Assembly: GCF_002197755.1 (NCBI RefSeq)
Contig: NZ_NHOT01000007.1
Span: 1-64,000, forward strand
Direction: 5' to 3'
DNA: 64,000 bases
Origin: Pedobacter sp. AJM
GTDB taxonomy: Bacteria > Bacteroidota > Bacteroidia > Sphingobacteriales > Sphingobacteriaceae
Part shown: piece by piece, positions 53,090-62,237 of the stretch
Position numbering within the stretch: position 1 is the stretch's first letter
Layout of the letters: the number at the start of each line of letters is the position of its first letter
Made by a program: the position numbers and the translations under genes
Notes under the pieces: generated by a model
Told to the model about the DNA's origin: nothing
The model's input: only the letters and a program-made list of their open reading frames with translations
Databases searched by the model: none

Positions 53090-54342
53090 ATCTCCTGGTT
53101 AAGAATGTAATCATTGCCGACCCGCAAAGTCAATTCAACAAACAAGAATGTGATGTCAGGGTAGTTGATGGTCAAATTAAAAACATAGGTAAATTAACAG
53201 CCCATCTGGACGAAACTATTTTTGATGCGTCGGGTGCATTCCTCACACCAGGTTTTTTTGACCTGAATTGTGTAGCCGGAGATCCCGGTTTCGAAACTAA
53301 AGAAGACATTCAAACCCTTACCGCCGCTGCTACAGCAGGTGGATTTACTGGCCTTGCTTTATTGCCACAGGCAAATCCGGTGGTGCAATCTAAATCGCAG
53401 GTAGAATATATTATTAATAAAGCCAAAAACAACCTGGTTGATGTGTTACCTGTTGGGGCCATCAGTCAGAACAGGGAGGCAAAGGAACTTGCTGAACTGT
53501 TTGATATGCAGCAGGCGGGAGCCGTGGCTTTCTCCGACGGCGACAAAGCCTTACAGGATGATGGCTTTATGAGTCGTGCGCTTCAATATGCGAAAGGGTT
53601 TGATGCCTTATTAATGGTTTATCCGGAAAACAAATCCATTGCCGGGAAATCACAGATTAACGAAAGTAAGAATTCAGTGCTGTTGGGCATGAAGGGGTTA
53701 CCCGCATTAGCCGAAGAAATGCACATTGCCCGCGATATTTTTCTCGCTACCTATAATGAAACGAAAATTCACATGAGTAATATTTCTACCGCTGGTGCCG
53801 TAGCTTTGATTAGAAAAGCTAAAAAAGAGGGGGTTCAGGTTTCCTGTGATGTGACGGCACACCATCTGGTGTTTACCGAAGAACTTTTAGCCGACTTTGA
53901 CAGCAATTACAAAGTGAAGCCACCTTTGCGTGGTAAAGCTGATGTGAAAGCACTTATTGCAGGTTTGAAGGATGGAACCATTGATGCCATTACCTCACAA
54001 CACCGTCCGGAAGAGATTGAGTTTAAAAATGTCGAATTCGAAATTGCTCATTATGGCATTATTGCTTTGCAAACGGTGCTTCCCTTATTATTAAAGGCTG
54101 GTTTGGACGTAGGGCTAATTGCAGAGAAATTAGCCATTAATCCACGTAAATTATTAAATTTAGCCGCTCCGGTGATTGCAGAAGGAGAGAAGGCAAACTT
54201 TACGATTTTTAACATGAATGAAAAATGGTTGTACAATTCATCGAATAATTTTTCTAAATCGGCAAATAGTCCTTTATTAGGTGCCGAGCTTAGAGGAAAA
54301 GTGACTTTAGTGTATAATAATAAGCAATTCCTTAAGTATTAA
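53086..54342 (+). CDS. Dihydroorotase-like protein lacking catalytic metal ligands
   Basis: 418 residues, amidohydrolase fold similar to PyrC type I. Active dihydroorotases have D-H-V-H-L-R-(D/E)-P after GF; here GFFDLNCVAGDPG, so both metal His and the substrate Arg are gone. The late motif TDHAPH is SQHRPE, losing the catalytic Asp. The third His pair is kept (TAHHLVFTEE). It is very likely non-enzymatic, like the PyrC' partner that supports aspartate transcarbamoylase in pseudomonads. A real PyrC should be elsewhere. Overlaps the BatA gene by 4 bp. Confidence 0.87.
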   Translation: MNLLVKNVIIADPQSQFNKQECDVRVVDGQIKNIGKLTAHLDETIFDASGAFLTPGFFDLNCVAGDPGFETKEDIQTLTAAATAGGFTGLALLPQANPVVQSKSQVEYIINKAKNNLVDVLPVGAISQNREAKELAELFDMQQAGAVAFSDGDKALQDDGFMSRALQYAKGFDALLMVYPENKSIAGKSQINESKNSVLLGMKGLPALAEEMHIARDIFLATYNETKIHMSNISTAGAVALIRKAKKEGVQVSCDVTAHHLVFTEELLADFDSNYKVKPPLRGKADVKALIAGLKDGTIDAITSQHRPEEIEFKNVEFEIAHYGIIALQTVLPLLLKAGLDVGLIAEKLAINPRKLLNLAAPVIAEGEKANFTIFNMNEKWLYNSSNNFSKSANSPLLGAELRGKVTLVYNNKQFLKY

Positions 54343-54504
54343 GGAGGTCAGAACAAGGAGCAAAAAACAAAGATTAAGCAGCAATAACAAGGATTAGAAA
54401 CTAATAAAAAAATTAGGGATTAAAGTTGATAGGGATAAGATTTGTTTAGGCTCATGGGCTTTCATCTTTGCTCTTTTATCTTTACTCCTTTAAATTTAAA
54501 AAAG

Positions 54505-55173
54505 ATGGATAACAGGGTAAAAAAAGCGCTGGTCGCTTCACTAAATAAATATGCTGAAGTTGCAGCAATCAATGTTGAAGGTTTTGAAACGGAGTTACTC
54601 GCTGCGTTTGAACTTGATGCTAAATTTTTGGATAAAGTAACTGCATTTGATGCCGTTTTCGATACTCACCCAAAATTTGAAGAATTAAGGGAAGTATTTT
54701 TCGATTTATTAATGGTGAATTTCTTCAGCAGTGATGTACAGAAACTCGAAGATGATTATCTGGAAAGCGATGAATGGGCAAAAATTGAGGAAGAAACCAT
54801 TGACAGGGGAACAGAATTATTGAATCTTTTACTTTACATTAAAGAATGTAAGGATGAAGATATTGACCCTGAATTAGGTGATTTCCTGAAAGAGTTTTTA
54901 TTAGTGGAGGATGATGAGTTTCAGGATGAATTTGAAATTTACGAAGAAATGATCAGTAACCAGCAATTGGCTGAAGGGAGCGTGGAGGAAATTTGCAAAA
55001 CAGCACCAACCTTAAGTATCAGCGAAGAAATGCAGGAATTGTTTGTTCCCTTTATGGTATTTTTCCTTGATGTAGAAGGAAGCGCAACCACCACCAAAGA
55101 AATAATTCAATTTAGCAGTAACAAATCGTTCAATTCTGCTACTTATATATTAATTACAACAATTAATAACTAA
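54505..55173 (+). CDS. Conserved hypothetical acidic protein, 222 aa
   Basis: From ATG 54505 (the open frame upstream contains ATG 54454 and TTG 54442, but no homologous look). All-helical and strongly acidic, for example LEDDYLESDEWAKIEEETID and VEDDEFQDEFEIYEEM; no signal or TM. Unknown function. It precedes the DUF4199 gene by 16 bp and is likely cotranscribed. Confidence 0.75.
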   Translation: MDNRVKKALVASLNKYAEVAAINVEGFETELLAAFELDAKFLDKVTAFDAVFDTHPKFEELREVFFDLLMVNFFSSDVQKLEDDYLESDEWAKIEEETIDRGTELLNLLLYIKECKDEDIDPELGDFLKEFLLVEDDEFQDEFEIYEEMISNQQLAEGSVEEICKTAPTLSISEEMQELFVPFMVFFLDVEGSATTTKEIIQFSSNKSFNSATYILITTINN

Positions 55174-55189
55174 ATTAAACTTCATTACA

Positions 55190-55759
55190 ATGGACAAAAG
55201 TGCTCAAATTTCCCAATTATCCCTTAAGTATGGTTTCATGCTGGCTGCTGTTTCTATAGCATTATCACTGACCATGCATTTCATTAACCCGGTTTTGGTA
55301 TATACCAATGTCATGGTATCAATTGGTATTTTTATTTTATTTATTACCTTATTGGTTGTTTCCGGAATTAATATCCGTAAAGAAATTGGTGGCTTCTGGA
55401 CTTTTGGAGAAGCATTTAAAGCCTTTTTAGTCATTTCTTTAATATTAGCCATTACCGCAACCTTATATAATTTTGTATTAATGAAGCTTATTGATCCTGA
55501 TCTTCCGGCGAAAGCTGCTGCTGCCATTGAAGATGCGCAAAGGGCAATGATGGAAAAATTTGGTTTAGGTAATGATGAAATTGATGAAGCAATGGCGAAA
55601 GCAGGTAACATGCAGGAAAAACTAGAGCCTAGTTTCAAAAATACTTTTACCAGTTTCGGCGTTTCAATCGCATCATATGGCGTGATCTCATTAATTTTAG
55701 CTGCGATTTTGAAGAAAAAACCACCAGTTACTTTTAATACCTTCCCAACAGAAGGTTAA
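55190..55759 (+). CDS. DUF4199 membrane protein
   Basis: 189 residues with four predicted TM helices (about 14-30, 34-58, 73-95 and 155-173). LKYGFMLAAVSIALSLTMHF and KEIGGFWTFGEAFKAFLVIS fit DUF4199, a Bacteroidota family of unknown function. The segment between TM3 and TM4 is charged and helical. Followed by a terminator. Confidence 0.87.
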   Translation: MDKSAQISQLSLKYGFMLAAVSIALSLTMHFINPVLVYTNVMVSIGIFILFITLLVVSGINIRKEIGGFWTFGEAFKAFLVISLILAITATLYNFVLMKLIDPDLPAKAAAAIEDAQRAMMEKFGLGNDEIDEAMAKAGNMQEKLEPSFKNTFTSFGVSIASYGVISLILAAILKKKPPVTFNTFPTEG

Positions 55760-55773
55760 TTTTATAAAATTTT

Positions 55774-55822
55774 GAACGTGCAGGTTTTATCATTTAATTT
55801 GATGAGATTTGCACGTTTTTCA
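55774..55822 (+). terminator. Terminator of the DUF4199 gene
   Basis: AACGTGCA ... TGCACGTT then TTTTC, with an inner ATCA/TGAT pairing. Confidence 0.7.
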
Positions 55823-55830
55823 ATAATGCA

Positions 55831-55914
55831 TCATTGCGAACGAAGCGTAGGGATGAGCAACGCGTGCGGCAATCTTATTTTAGCAGATTGCTTCGTTGTA
55901 CCTCCTCGCAATGA
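55831..55914. repeat. Intergenic palindromic element, 84 bp
   Basis: Terminal inverted repeats TCATTGCGA and TCGCAATGA, and inner hairpin GCAATCT-N9-AGATTGC. The sequence between is GC-rich (GAACGAAGCGTAGGGATGAG). Miniature dispersed palindromes of this type are frequent in Bacteroidota intergenic regions; a solo end lies at 34866. Confidence 0.8.
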
Positions 55915-55930
55915 CGAAAAGACCCAATAA

Positions 55931-56881
55931 ATGGATATATCAGTTGTAGTACCCTTATTCAATGAAGATGAGTCCCTGCCAGAATTAACGGCATGGATTG
56001 ATAAAGTGATGGTGGAAAATAATTTCAGTTATGAAATTGTTTTAATTGATGATGGCAGTACCGATAAATCATGGGAAGTTATTGAAACATTAAGGGGACA
56101 AAATCCAGCCATTAAAGGAATAAAGTTCAGGAGGAATTACGGTAAATCAGCAGCACTTAATGTTGGTTTTGAAGCTACACAAGGTGATGTGGTGATTACC
56201 ATGGATGCCGATTTACAAGACAGCCCGGATGAAATTCCCGAATTATACCGTCGCATAAAAGAAGAAAAGTTAGATCTGATTTCCGGTTGGAAAAAGAAAC
56301 GTTACGATCCCATTACCAAAACCGTGCCTACTAAATTATTTAATGCCGCCACCCGGAAAATGAGTGGCATTGAGTTAAATGACTTTAACTGTGGTTTAAA
56401 AGCCTATCGCAGCGATGTTATCAAAACCATCGAGGTTTATGGTGAAATGCACCGTTATATTCCTGTCATTGCTAAGTGGGCAGGATTCAGCAAAATTGCT
56501 GAACAAGTGGTAGAACACAGGGCCCGTAAGTATGGCACGACGAAATTTGGTTTCAGCCGGTTTATTAATGGCTTTTTAGATTTGCTGTCTATTTTCTTTG
56601 TTGGCAAATTTGGCAAACGGCCGATGCACTTTTTTGGCTCTCTGGGTGTATTGAGTTTCTTAGTCGGCATAGTAATGTCGCTTTACACCTTAATCGAAAA
56701 ACAATACCTCATCTGGAATGGTTTGGCCTATCGTGATGTAACCCAACAACCGCTATTTTACTTGTCATTAGTGGCTATAGTAGTGGGTTCTCAAATGTTT
56801 CTGGCTGGTTTTATTGCCGAACTTTTGTCGCGAAACGCACCAGAAAGAAACCAGTACCTGATTGAAAAGGAATTAAGGTAG
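55931..56881 (+). CDS. GT2 glycosyltransferase, GtrB/DPM1-like, with two TM helices
   Basis: 316 residues. VVPLFNEDESLPELTAWI, DDGSTDKSW and the metal motif MDADLQDSPDEIPEL belong to the dolichol/undecaprenyl-phosphate sugar transferase group. C-terminal two membrane helices (about 235-258 and 275-298). It makes polyprenyl-phosphate sugars as donors outside the cytoplasm. Followed by another GT2 gene in the same direction. Confidence 0.92.
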   Translation: MDISVVVPLFNEDESLPELTAWIDKVMVENNFSYEIVLIDDGSTDKSWEVIETLRGQNPAIKGIKFRRNYGKSAALNVGFEATQGDVVITMDADLQDSPDEIPELYRRIKEEKLDLISGWKKKRYDPITKTVPTKLFNAATRKMSGIELNDFNCGLKAYRSDVIKTIEVYGEMHRYIPVIAKWAGFSKIAEQVVEHRARKYGTTKFGFSRFINGFLDLLSIFFVGKFGKRPMHFFGSLGVLSFLVGIVMSLYTLIEKQYLIWNGLAYRDVTQQPLFYLSLVAIVVGSQMFLAGFIAELLSRNAPERNQYLIEKELR

Positions 56882-56953
56882 AAGGATTGAAGGCGGAAGT
56901 TTAATCCGCCTACACGTTCAACCTTTATACCCTCAACCTTCAACCTCTGCAAA

Positions 56954-57922
56954 ATGTTTTTCTCTATCATTATTCCGCTCTACAATCGTCCACAAGAAAT
57001 TGATGAACTTTTATATACTTTAACCAAACAGACGTATTTACAGTTTGAGGTACTGGTTATTGAAGATGGTTCTGTTCACGATGCAAAAGCAATTGTAAAC
57101 AGTTATGCCCACCAGCTTGATATTAAATATTATTTTAAAGAAAACGGTGGACAAGGTTTTGCCCGCAATTATGCTTTTGAAAGGGCTGAAGGAGATTATT
57201 TCATTATCTTTGATTCAGATATCCTGGTTCCGCCGGATTACCTGGAAATCGTAAAAAATTATCTTTACGAACACCAGCTGGATGCCTACGGCGGTCCGGA
57301 TGCAGCACATGAAAGTTTTACGCCGGTACAAAAGGCCATCAGTTACGCCATGACCTCTCCATTTACCACAGGAGGAATCAGGGGAAATAAAAAGCATGTA
57401 GGGCAGTTTCATCCAAGGAGTTTCAATATGGGCGTTTCCCGTGAGGCATGGGAAAAGGTTGGCGGATTTATTTTAACCAGATTAGGCGAAGATATTGAAT
57501 ACAGTATCCGCATTCATGAAAATGGTTTTAAAATTGGCTTAATTCCGGAGGCTAAAGTATACCACAAGCGGCGGACCAGCTTCAGGCAGTTTTATAAACA
57601 ATTGCACTTTTTTGGCAGAGCAAGAATTAATATTTATAAACACTTTCCAAGGGAGTTAAAGCTGATTCATTTTTTTCCGGCAGTGGCTACAATCGGTATG
57701 ATCATAACATTGCTCATGAATGTAATCTATTCGCCTTTAGCGTATATTTTGGATTTCATGGTGTTATTGTATTTTATGTTGATATTTTTTCACTCCTGGT
57801 CTGTAAATAAATCTATAAAAGTTGCATTTTTGAGCATGATATCTTCATTCATCCAGTTAACGGCCTATGGTTTAGGATTTATACAGGATTTATTTAAAAG
57901 AGTGATTTTTTCAGGGAAATAA
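56954..57922 (+). CDS. GT2 family glycosyltransferase
   Basis: 322 residues. N-terminal GT-A fold with SIIIPLYNRPQEIDELLYTL, IEDGSVHDA and the DxD at IFDSDILVPPDYLEIV (about 93), followed by GEDIEYSIRIHENGFKIG and HKRRTSFRQFYKQ. Two TM segments at the C-terminus (about 238-262 and 265-285). The acceptor is unknown. Confidence 0.92.
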   Translation: MFFSIIIPLYNRPQEIDELLYTLTKQTYLQFEVLVIEDGSVHDAKAIVNSYAHQLDIKYYFKENGGQGFARNYAFERAEGDYFIIFDSDILVPPDYLEIVKNYLYEHQLDAYGGPDAAHESFTPVQKAISYAMTSPFTTGGIRGNKKHVGQFHPRSFNMGVSREAWEKVGGFILTRLGEDIEYSIRIHENGFKIGLIPEAKVYHKRRTSFRQFYKQLHFFGRARINIYKHFPRELKLIHFFPAVATIGMIITLLMNVIYSPLAYILDFMVLLYFMLIFFHSWSVNKSIKVAFLSMISSFIQLTAYGLGFIQDLFKRVIFSGK

Positions 57923-58049
57923 AAGTCAGAGGAATAGGAAGTAGAGAAGAGGAAATAGGGAATAGAGGAAAGGAGACGTTTAGTGGGAAATGAATGAATG
58001 ATACCCAATTCGAACACCTTGCAACAAAAAATAAGAATCAGAAATTAAC

Positions 58050-58877
58050 ATGATCAACTATCTAAAAGAAAGTACATTTGCAGTAAATGATGTCATCCGT
58101 AAGGCCTGGAGCATTATGACAAAGCATTATTTTTCTATTGCCACGCTATGTTTTCTGATGTTTATTACGGCGAGCGCATCCAGCCTGATGGCTTTTTTTA
58201 TTAAGGATGTGAGTAAGGTGCTTAGTTTTTTCATGGTGGTTATTTTCATCATGTTGTACTTTACCATCAATCTTTCGCTTTTTAAGTATATTTTTCACCT
58301 TATTGATAATGAAGATGAAGATGTTACGATTGTTGGTACACTCCCAACCAGGCAACAGATTATCAGGTTTTTAATTGCTACGCTTTATTTTATTGGCTGT
58401 ATTTTATTTATCGGACTGATCCTTTTCCCGGTTTTATATGTGCTTGATCCGGTATTACGTTATCTGGTGAAGATTGGCTGGGTAGAAAGCTTCCAAACCA
58501 CCGGTGTTATCATCACACAAATTGCTGTAGGTATTGCCATCCTGGCTTTGTTTATCACCTGGCTGAGGATTTCCTTTTTCCCCTTTTTTATTATTGATAA
58601 AAATGCCCCGCCGTTTGAGTCCATCAAACTTAGTCTGGCCATTACCAAAGGTAATTTTACAAAGATTTTATTATTGCTGTTGGTTTTGGGTGGGGGCTAC
58701 CTGATTTATTTATTATTTAATCTGTTACACTGGCCATTCGTTGCTTTTGTCGTTAATATTTTAAGTTCATTTATTATTGTTCCTTTATCCAGTGTTGCCT
58801 TAACGGTAGCCTATCGCAAAATTGCAGGAGAGTATGAAGGAGATGAGCATCCTGATATCTTACATAACATCGTTTAA
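58050..58877 (+). CDS. Polytopic membrane protein, 275 aa
   Basis: Six or so TM helices (around 27-47, 52-73, 105-135, 150-170, 196-220, 225-250). N-terminal short charged part (KESTFAVNDVIRKAWSIMT) precedes the first helix, a feature of glycerophosphodiester-phosphodiesterase membrane-domain-like proteins. No catalytic motif. Likely cotranscribed with the upstream GT2 and the downstream GH3-type gene (47 bp). Confidence 0.78.
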   Translation: MINYLKESTFAVNDVIRKAWSIMTKHYFSIATLCFLMFITASASSLMAFFIKDVSKVLSFFMVVIFIMLYFTINLSLFKYIFHLIDNEDEDVTIVGTLPTRQQIIRFLIATLYFIGCILFIGLILFPVLYVLDPVLRYLVKIGWVESFQTTGVIITQIAVGIAILALFITWLRISFFPFFIIDKNAPPFESIKLSLAITKGNFTKILLLLLVLGGGYLIYLLFNLLHWPFVAFVVNILSSFIIVPLSSVALTVAYRKIAGEYEGDEHPDILHNIV

Positions 58878-58924
58878 CGGAAAAGCATTCAATTGTTTAA
58901 TCATCCAAAAATCAATCATTAATT

Positions 58925-60424
58925 ATGGGATTAAAAGCAGCATTAAGTAAACCATTTGCGGCATTTGCAGTATGGCAGATCAACAAGTGGAAGAAGAATG
59001 CCGTTGTTGCCCAGGATAAAATTCTTAAAGAGCTCGTCTTTGAAGCCAGGGGAACAGCTTTTGGCAAGGACCATCATTTTGCTGAAATTAAAGACTATAG
59101 TGATTTTAAACAACGTGTACCCGTACAGGATTATGAAGGGCTCAAACCTTATGTAGATCGTGTGGTAAACGGTGAGGCAGATGTGCTTTGGAAAGGCAAA
59201 CCACTTTATTTCGCTAAAACATCCGGTACCACATCTGGTGTGAAATACATTCCGCTTTCTAAAGAATCGATGCCAGAGCACATTAAGGCTGCCCGGAATG
59301 CCATCCTTACCTATATTCATGAAACAGGAAAGACCGATTTTGTGAACGGAAAAATGATTTTTTTGCAAGGAAGCCCTGTATTGAATGTAAAAAATGGAAT
59401 TAATGTAGGGCGTTTATCCGGAATTGTAGCCCATCATGTTCCTGCCTATTTGCAAAAGAATCGATTGCCTTCGTATGATACTAATATTATTGAAGATTGG
59501 GAAGAGAAGGTGGATGCAATTGTGGAGGAAACCCTTCACGAAGACATGACACTGATTTCCGGGATTCCACCCTGGGTGCAAATGTATTTCGATAAGCTCA
59601 CCGAAAAAACAAATGGGAAAAAGATAAGCGAGATTTTCAAAAACTTTAGTCTGTTTATTTATGGAGGGGTAAATTTTGAACCTTATCGGGCAAAAATTGA
59701 GCAAAGTATTGGTCGTAAAATAGATGCGATAGAAACCTATCCGGCATCAGAAGGCTTTATTGCCTATCAGGATGCTCAAAACGACAAAGGCCTGTTACTT
59801 TTGGCTGATGCGGGAATTTTTTATGAATTTATTCCGGCAGATGAATATTATAATGAGTACCCAACCAGGCTATCGCTGGGAGAAATAGAACTGGATGTGA
59901 ATTATGCTTTGATTTTGAACACTAATGCAGGTTTATGGGGCTATAGTATTGGCGATACGGTAAAATTTGTTTCTAAAAATCCTTATAAAATAGTGGTCAC
60001 CGGGCGGATTAAGCATTTTATATCTGCATTTGGTGAGCATGTGATTGGCGAGGAAGTGGAGCAGGCCTTATTAAGTGTGGCCAATGACGAAAAAGTAGAA
60101 ATTACAGAATTTACAGTAGCACCACAGGTAAACCCTGAAGGCGGTGCCTTACCTTATCACGAATGGTTTGTAGAGTTTTCAACTGCACCACAAAATATGC
60201 CTGCCTTTAGTAAAAAAGTAGATCAGGCTTTGCAAAAGAAAAATATTTACTATTTTGATTTAATTGAGGGTAACATCCTTCAGCCCCTAATCATACGTAC
60301 GTTACAAAAAGATGCCTTTGTTAATTATATGAAAAGTGAAGGCAAACTCGGCGGACAAAATAAAGTGCCAAGATTAAGTAATGACCGGAAATTGGCGGAT
60401 GGGTTGGAGAAATATATTGTTTAA
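58925..60424 (+). CDS. GH3 auxin-responsive-promoter family acyl-adenylating enzyme
   Basis: 499 residues of the ANL-like GH3 family. ATP-loop AKTSGTTSGVKYIPLS (about 98-113), FIYGGVNFEPYRA, ETYPASEGFIAYQD (acyl/adenylate motif) and VVTGRIKHFISAFGEHVIGE near 360-380. Plant GH3 proteins amidate hormones; bacterial members probably activate an acid to its adenylate for amide formation. The substrate is unknown. Confidence 0.9.
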   Translation: MGLKAALSKPFAAFAVWQINKWKKNAVVAQDKILKELVFEARGTAFGKDHHFAEIKDYSDFKQRVPVQDYEGLKPYVDRVVNGEADVLWKGKPLYFAKTSGTTSGVKYIPLSKESMPEHIKAARNAILTYIHETGKTDFVNGKMIFLQGSPVLNVKNGINVGRLSGIVAHHVPAYLQKNRLPSYDTNIIEDWEEKVDAIVEETLHEDMTLISGIPPWVQMYFDKLTEKTNGKKISEIFKNFSLFIYGGVNFEPYRAKIEQSIGRKIDAIETYPASEGFIAYQDAQNDKGLLLLADAGIFYEFIPADEYYNEYPTRLSLGEIELDVNYALILNTNAGLWGYSIGDTVKFVSKNPYKIVVTGRIKHFISAFGEHVIGEEVEQALLSVANDEKVEITEFTVAPQVNPEGGALPYHEWFVEFSTAPQNMPAFSKKVDQALQKKNIYYFDLIEGNILQPLIIRTLQKDAFVNYMKSEGKLGGQNKVPRLSNDRKLADGLEKYIV

Positions 60425-60548
60425 TTGTTAAATGGCTAAATTGCCATATGGCATTGCGCTAATGAAAATTGCTAATTGCTGAATTGTTGCCGGATTTGGC
60501 TGGTAATGAGAATAATTGCTAAATTGTTATTTACATAATGGCTAAGCG

Positions 60549-60926
60549 ATGGAAAAGAATTATTTACAATTAAATCAAATAACAGCCTATACGAAAGCTT
60601 TTCATTTAAGCAATTTGGTATGGAATTTAGTTGCTAATTGGGATAGCTTTGCAAAATATACTGTTGGGCAACAATTTGTAGATGCCGTTGATTCCATATC
60701 TGCAAATCTAGCGGAAGGTTTTGGTCGATATCATAAAAAAGATAAGATTAAATTTTATTACTATAGTTTTGGTTCGGTTAAAGAATGTTTAGACTGGAAT
60801 GAAAAAGCAAAGGTTAGAAAATTAATTAATGAGGAAACATACATAAAGATTTTTGCAACTTTGGAAACTTTGCCTAAAGAGATTCATCAACTTATAAAAT
60901 TTACTAACGAAAGGCTGAAAATTTAA
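60549..60926 (+). CDS. Four-helix-bundle protein (S23/IVP family)
   Basis: 125 residues. Pattern of the S23 ribosomal intervening-sequence family: QITAYTKAFHLSNLVWNLV, QFVDAVDSISANLAEGFGRY and KIKFYYYSFGSVKECLDW. It is a small pentameric four-helix bundle found as free-standing genes in many genomes. No 23S rRNA is nearby. Function unknown. Confidence 0.88.
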   Translation: MEKNYLQLNQITAYTKAFHLSNLVWNLVANWDSFAKYTVGQQFVDAVDSISANLAEGFGRYHKKDKIKFYYYSFGSVKECLDWNEKAKVRKLINEETYIKIFATLETLPKEIHQLIKFTNERLKI

Positions 60927-61020
60927 TCCGTTGTAGTAAGGTTTTTAATATAAAAGAAAGCTAAATACTCGTTTCATATAACAACAGAAGCATTCTTTTA
61001 ACAAGAGAGGAAAATAACAA

Positions 61021-62208
61021 TTGAACAATATTACCATAAAACAATCTGTAAAATACATAACGATATTAGGCTCTACAGGAAGCATTGGTACGCAAGCCCT
61101 CGAGGTTGTCAGGGATAATCCCGGCATCTTTAAAGTTGCTGTATTATCTGCCTTAAAAAATTCGGAATTGCTGATTCAGCAGACCATGGAATTCAGGCCG
61201 GAACTTGTCGTGATTTGCGATGAAACTCAGTATTTACCTGTGAAAGAAGCTTTATCCGCTTTACCCATTAAGGTGCTGGCAGGTGAAGCGGCACTTTCAG
61301 AAGTAGCGGCTTATCCAAAAAGTGATATTGTACTTACCGCTTTAATGGGGTCAGTAGGTTTAAAACCCACCATAGCCGCCATTAAAGCTGGTAAAAATAT
61401 CGCTTTGGCGAATAAGGAGACTTTAGTGGTTGCGGGTGAATACATCACCGCATTAGCAGCTGAATATCAGGTGAAAATTCTACCGGTCGATTCGGAGCAT
61501 TCAGCCATTTTTCAGTGTCTGGTAGGCGAGGAGCAAAACGAAATCGAAAAGATTTACCTAACTGCATCCGGCGGTCCTTTTCTGGGAAAGGGAAAAGATT
61601 TCTTATCTGCCATTAAAAAGGAGCAGGCCTTAAAACATCCCAATTGGGTAATGGGTGCAAAAATCACCATTGATTCTGCCACGTTAATGAATAAGGGCCT
61701 TGAAGTGATCGAAGCAAAATGGTTGTTTGATCTTGATGTGGATCAGATTGATGTGATCGTTCATCCGCAATCTGTTATTCATTCTATTGTCCAATTTACA
61801 GATGGTTCTATGAAGGCGCAAATGGGCGTGCCAGACATGAAACTTCCTATACAATATGCTATTAATTATCCCGACAGGCTAAAAAACAATTTTAAACGTT
61901 TTAATTTTCTGGACTATCCAAACTTTAGCTTTCAGCAGGCAGACCGGGAAACATTCAGAAACCTGGATTTGGCTTTTAAAGCCTTAAGAAAAGGTGGAAA
62001 CATGCCCTGTATCTTAAATGCGGCCAATGAAATTGTGGTGGAGGCATTTTTAAAAGATAAAATTGGTTTCCTTGAAATGAGTGAAGTAATTGAACAGTGT
62101 ATGGCAGAAATCCGCCTCATAGAAAAACCACAATTGACCGATTATTTAGAAACTGACAAACATAGCCGTATCTTAGCCGGGGAATTAGTAACAAAAATTA
62201 AAATTTAA
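61021..62208 (+). CDS. dxr: 1-deoxy-D-xylulose-5-phosphate reductoisomerase
   Basis: 395 residues starting at TTG 61021, preceded by AGAGAGG as RBS at 61001-61012. ITILGSTGSIGTQALEVV is the NADPH site, PVDSEHSAIFQCL, TASGGPF and NEANE-like LNAANEIVVEAFL contain the metal and substrate ligands; HPQSVIHSIVQFTDGS covers the flexible lid. Second step of the MEP isoprenoid pathway. Directly upstream of rseP (29 bp), a widely conserved pair. Confidence 0.97.
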   Translation: MNNITIKQSVKYITILGSTGSIGTQALEVVRDNPGIFKVAVLSALKNSELLIQQTMEFRPELVVICDETQYLPVKEALSALPIKVLAGEAALSEVAAYPKSDIVLTALMGSVGLKPTIAAIKAGKNIALANKETLVVAGEYITALAAEYQVKILPVDSEHSAIFQCLVGEEQNEIEKIYLTASGGPFLGKGKDFLSAIKKEQALKHPNWVMGAKITIDSATLMNKGLEVIEAKWLFDLDVDQIDVIVHPQSVIHSIVQFTDGSMKAQMGVPDMKLPIQYAINYPDRLKNNFKRFNFLDYPNFSFQQADRETFRNLDLAFKALRKGGNMPCILNAANEIVVEAFLKDKIGFLEMSEVIEQCMAEIRLIEKPQLTDYLETDKHSRILAGELVTKIKI

Positions 62209-62237
62209 CATCTAAAATAAAAATATTAGTATAGCAT

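Noticed and set aside
60549..60926. 23S rRNA intervening sequence
   Set aside because: The encoded protein belongs to the S23 family, but no rRNA sequence surrounds it.
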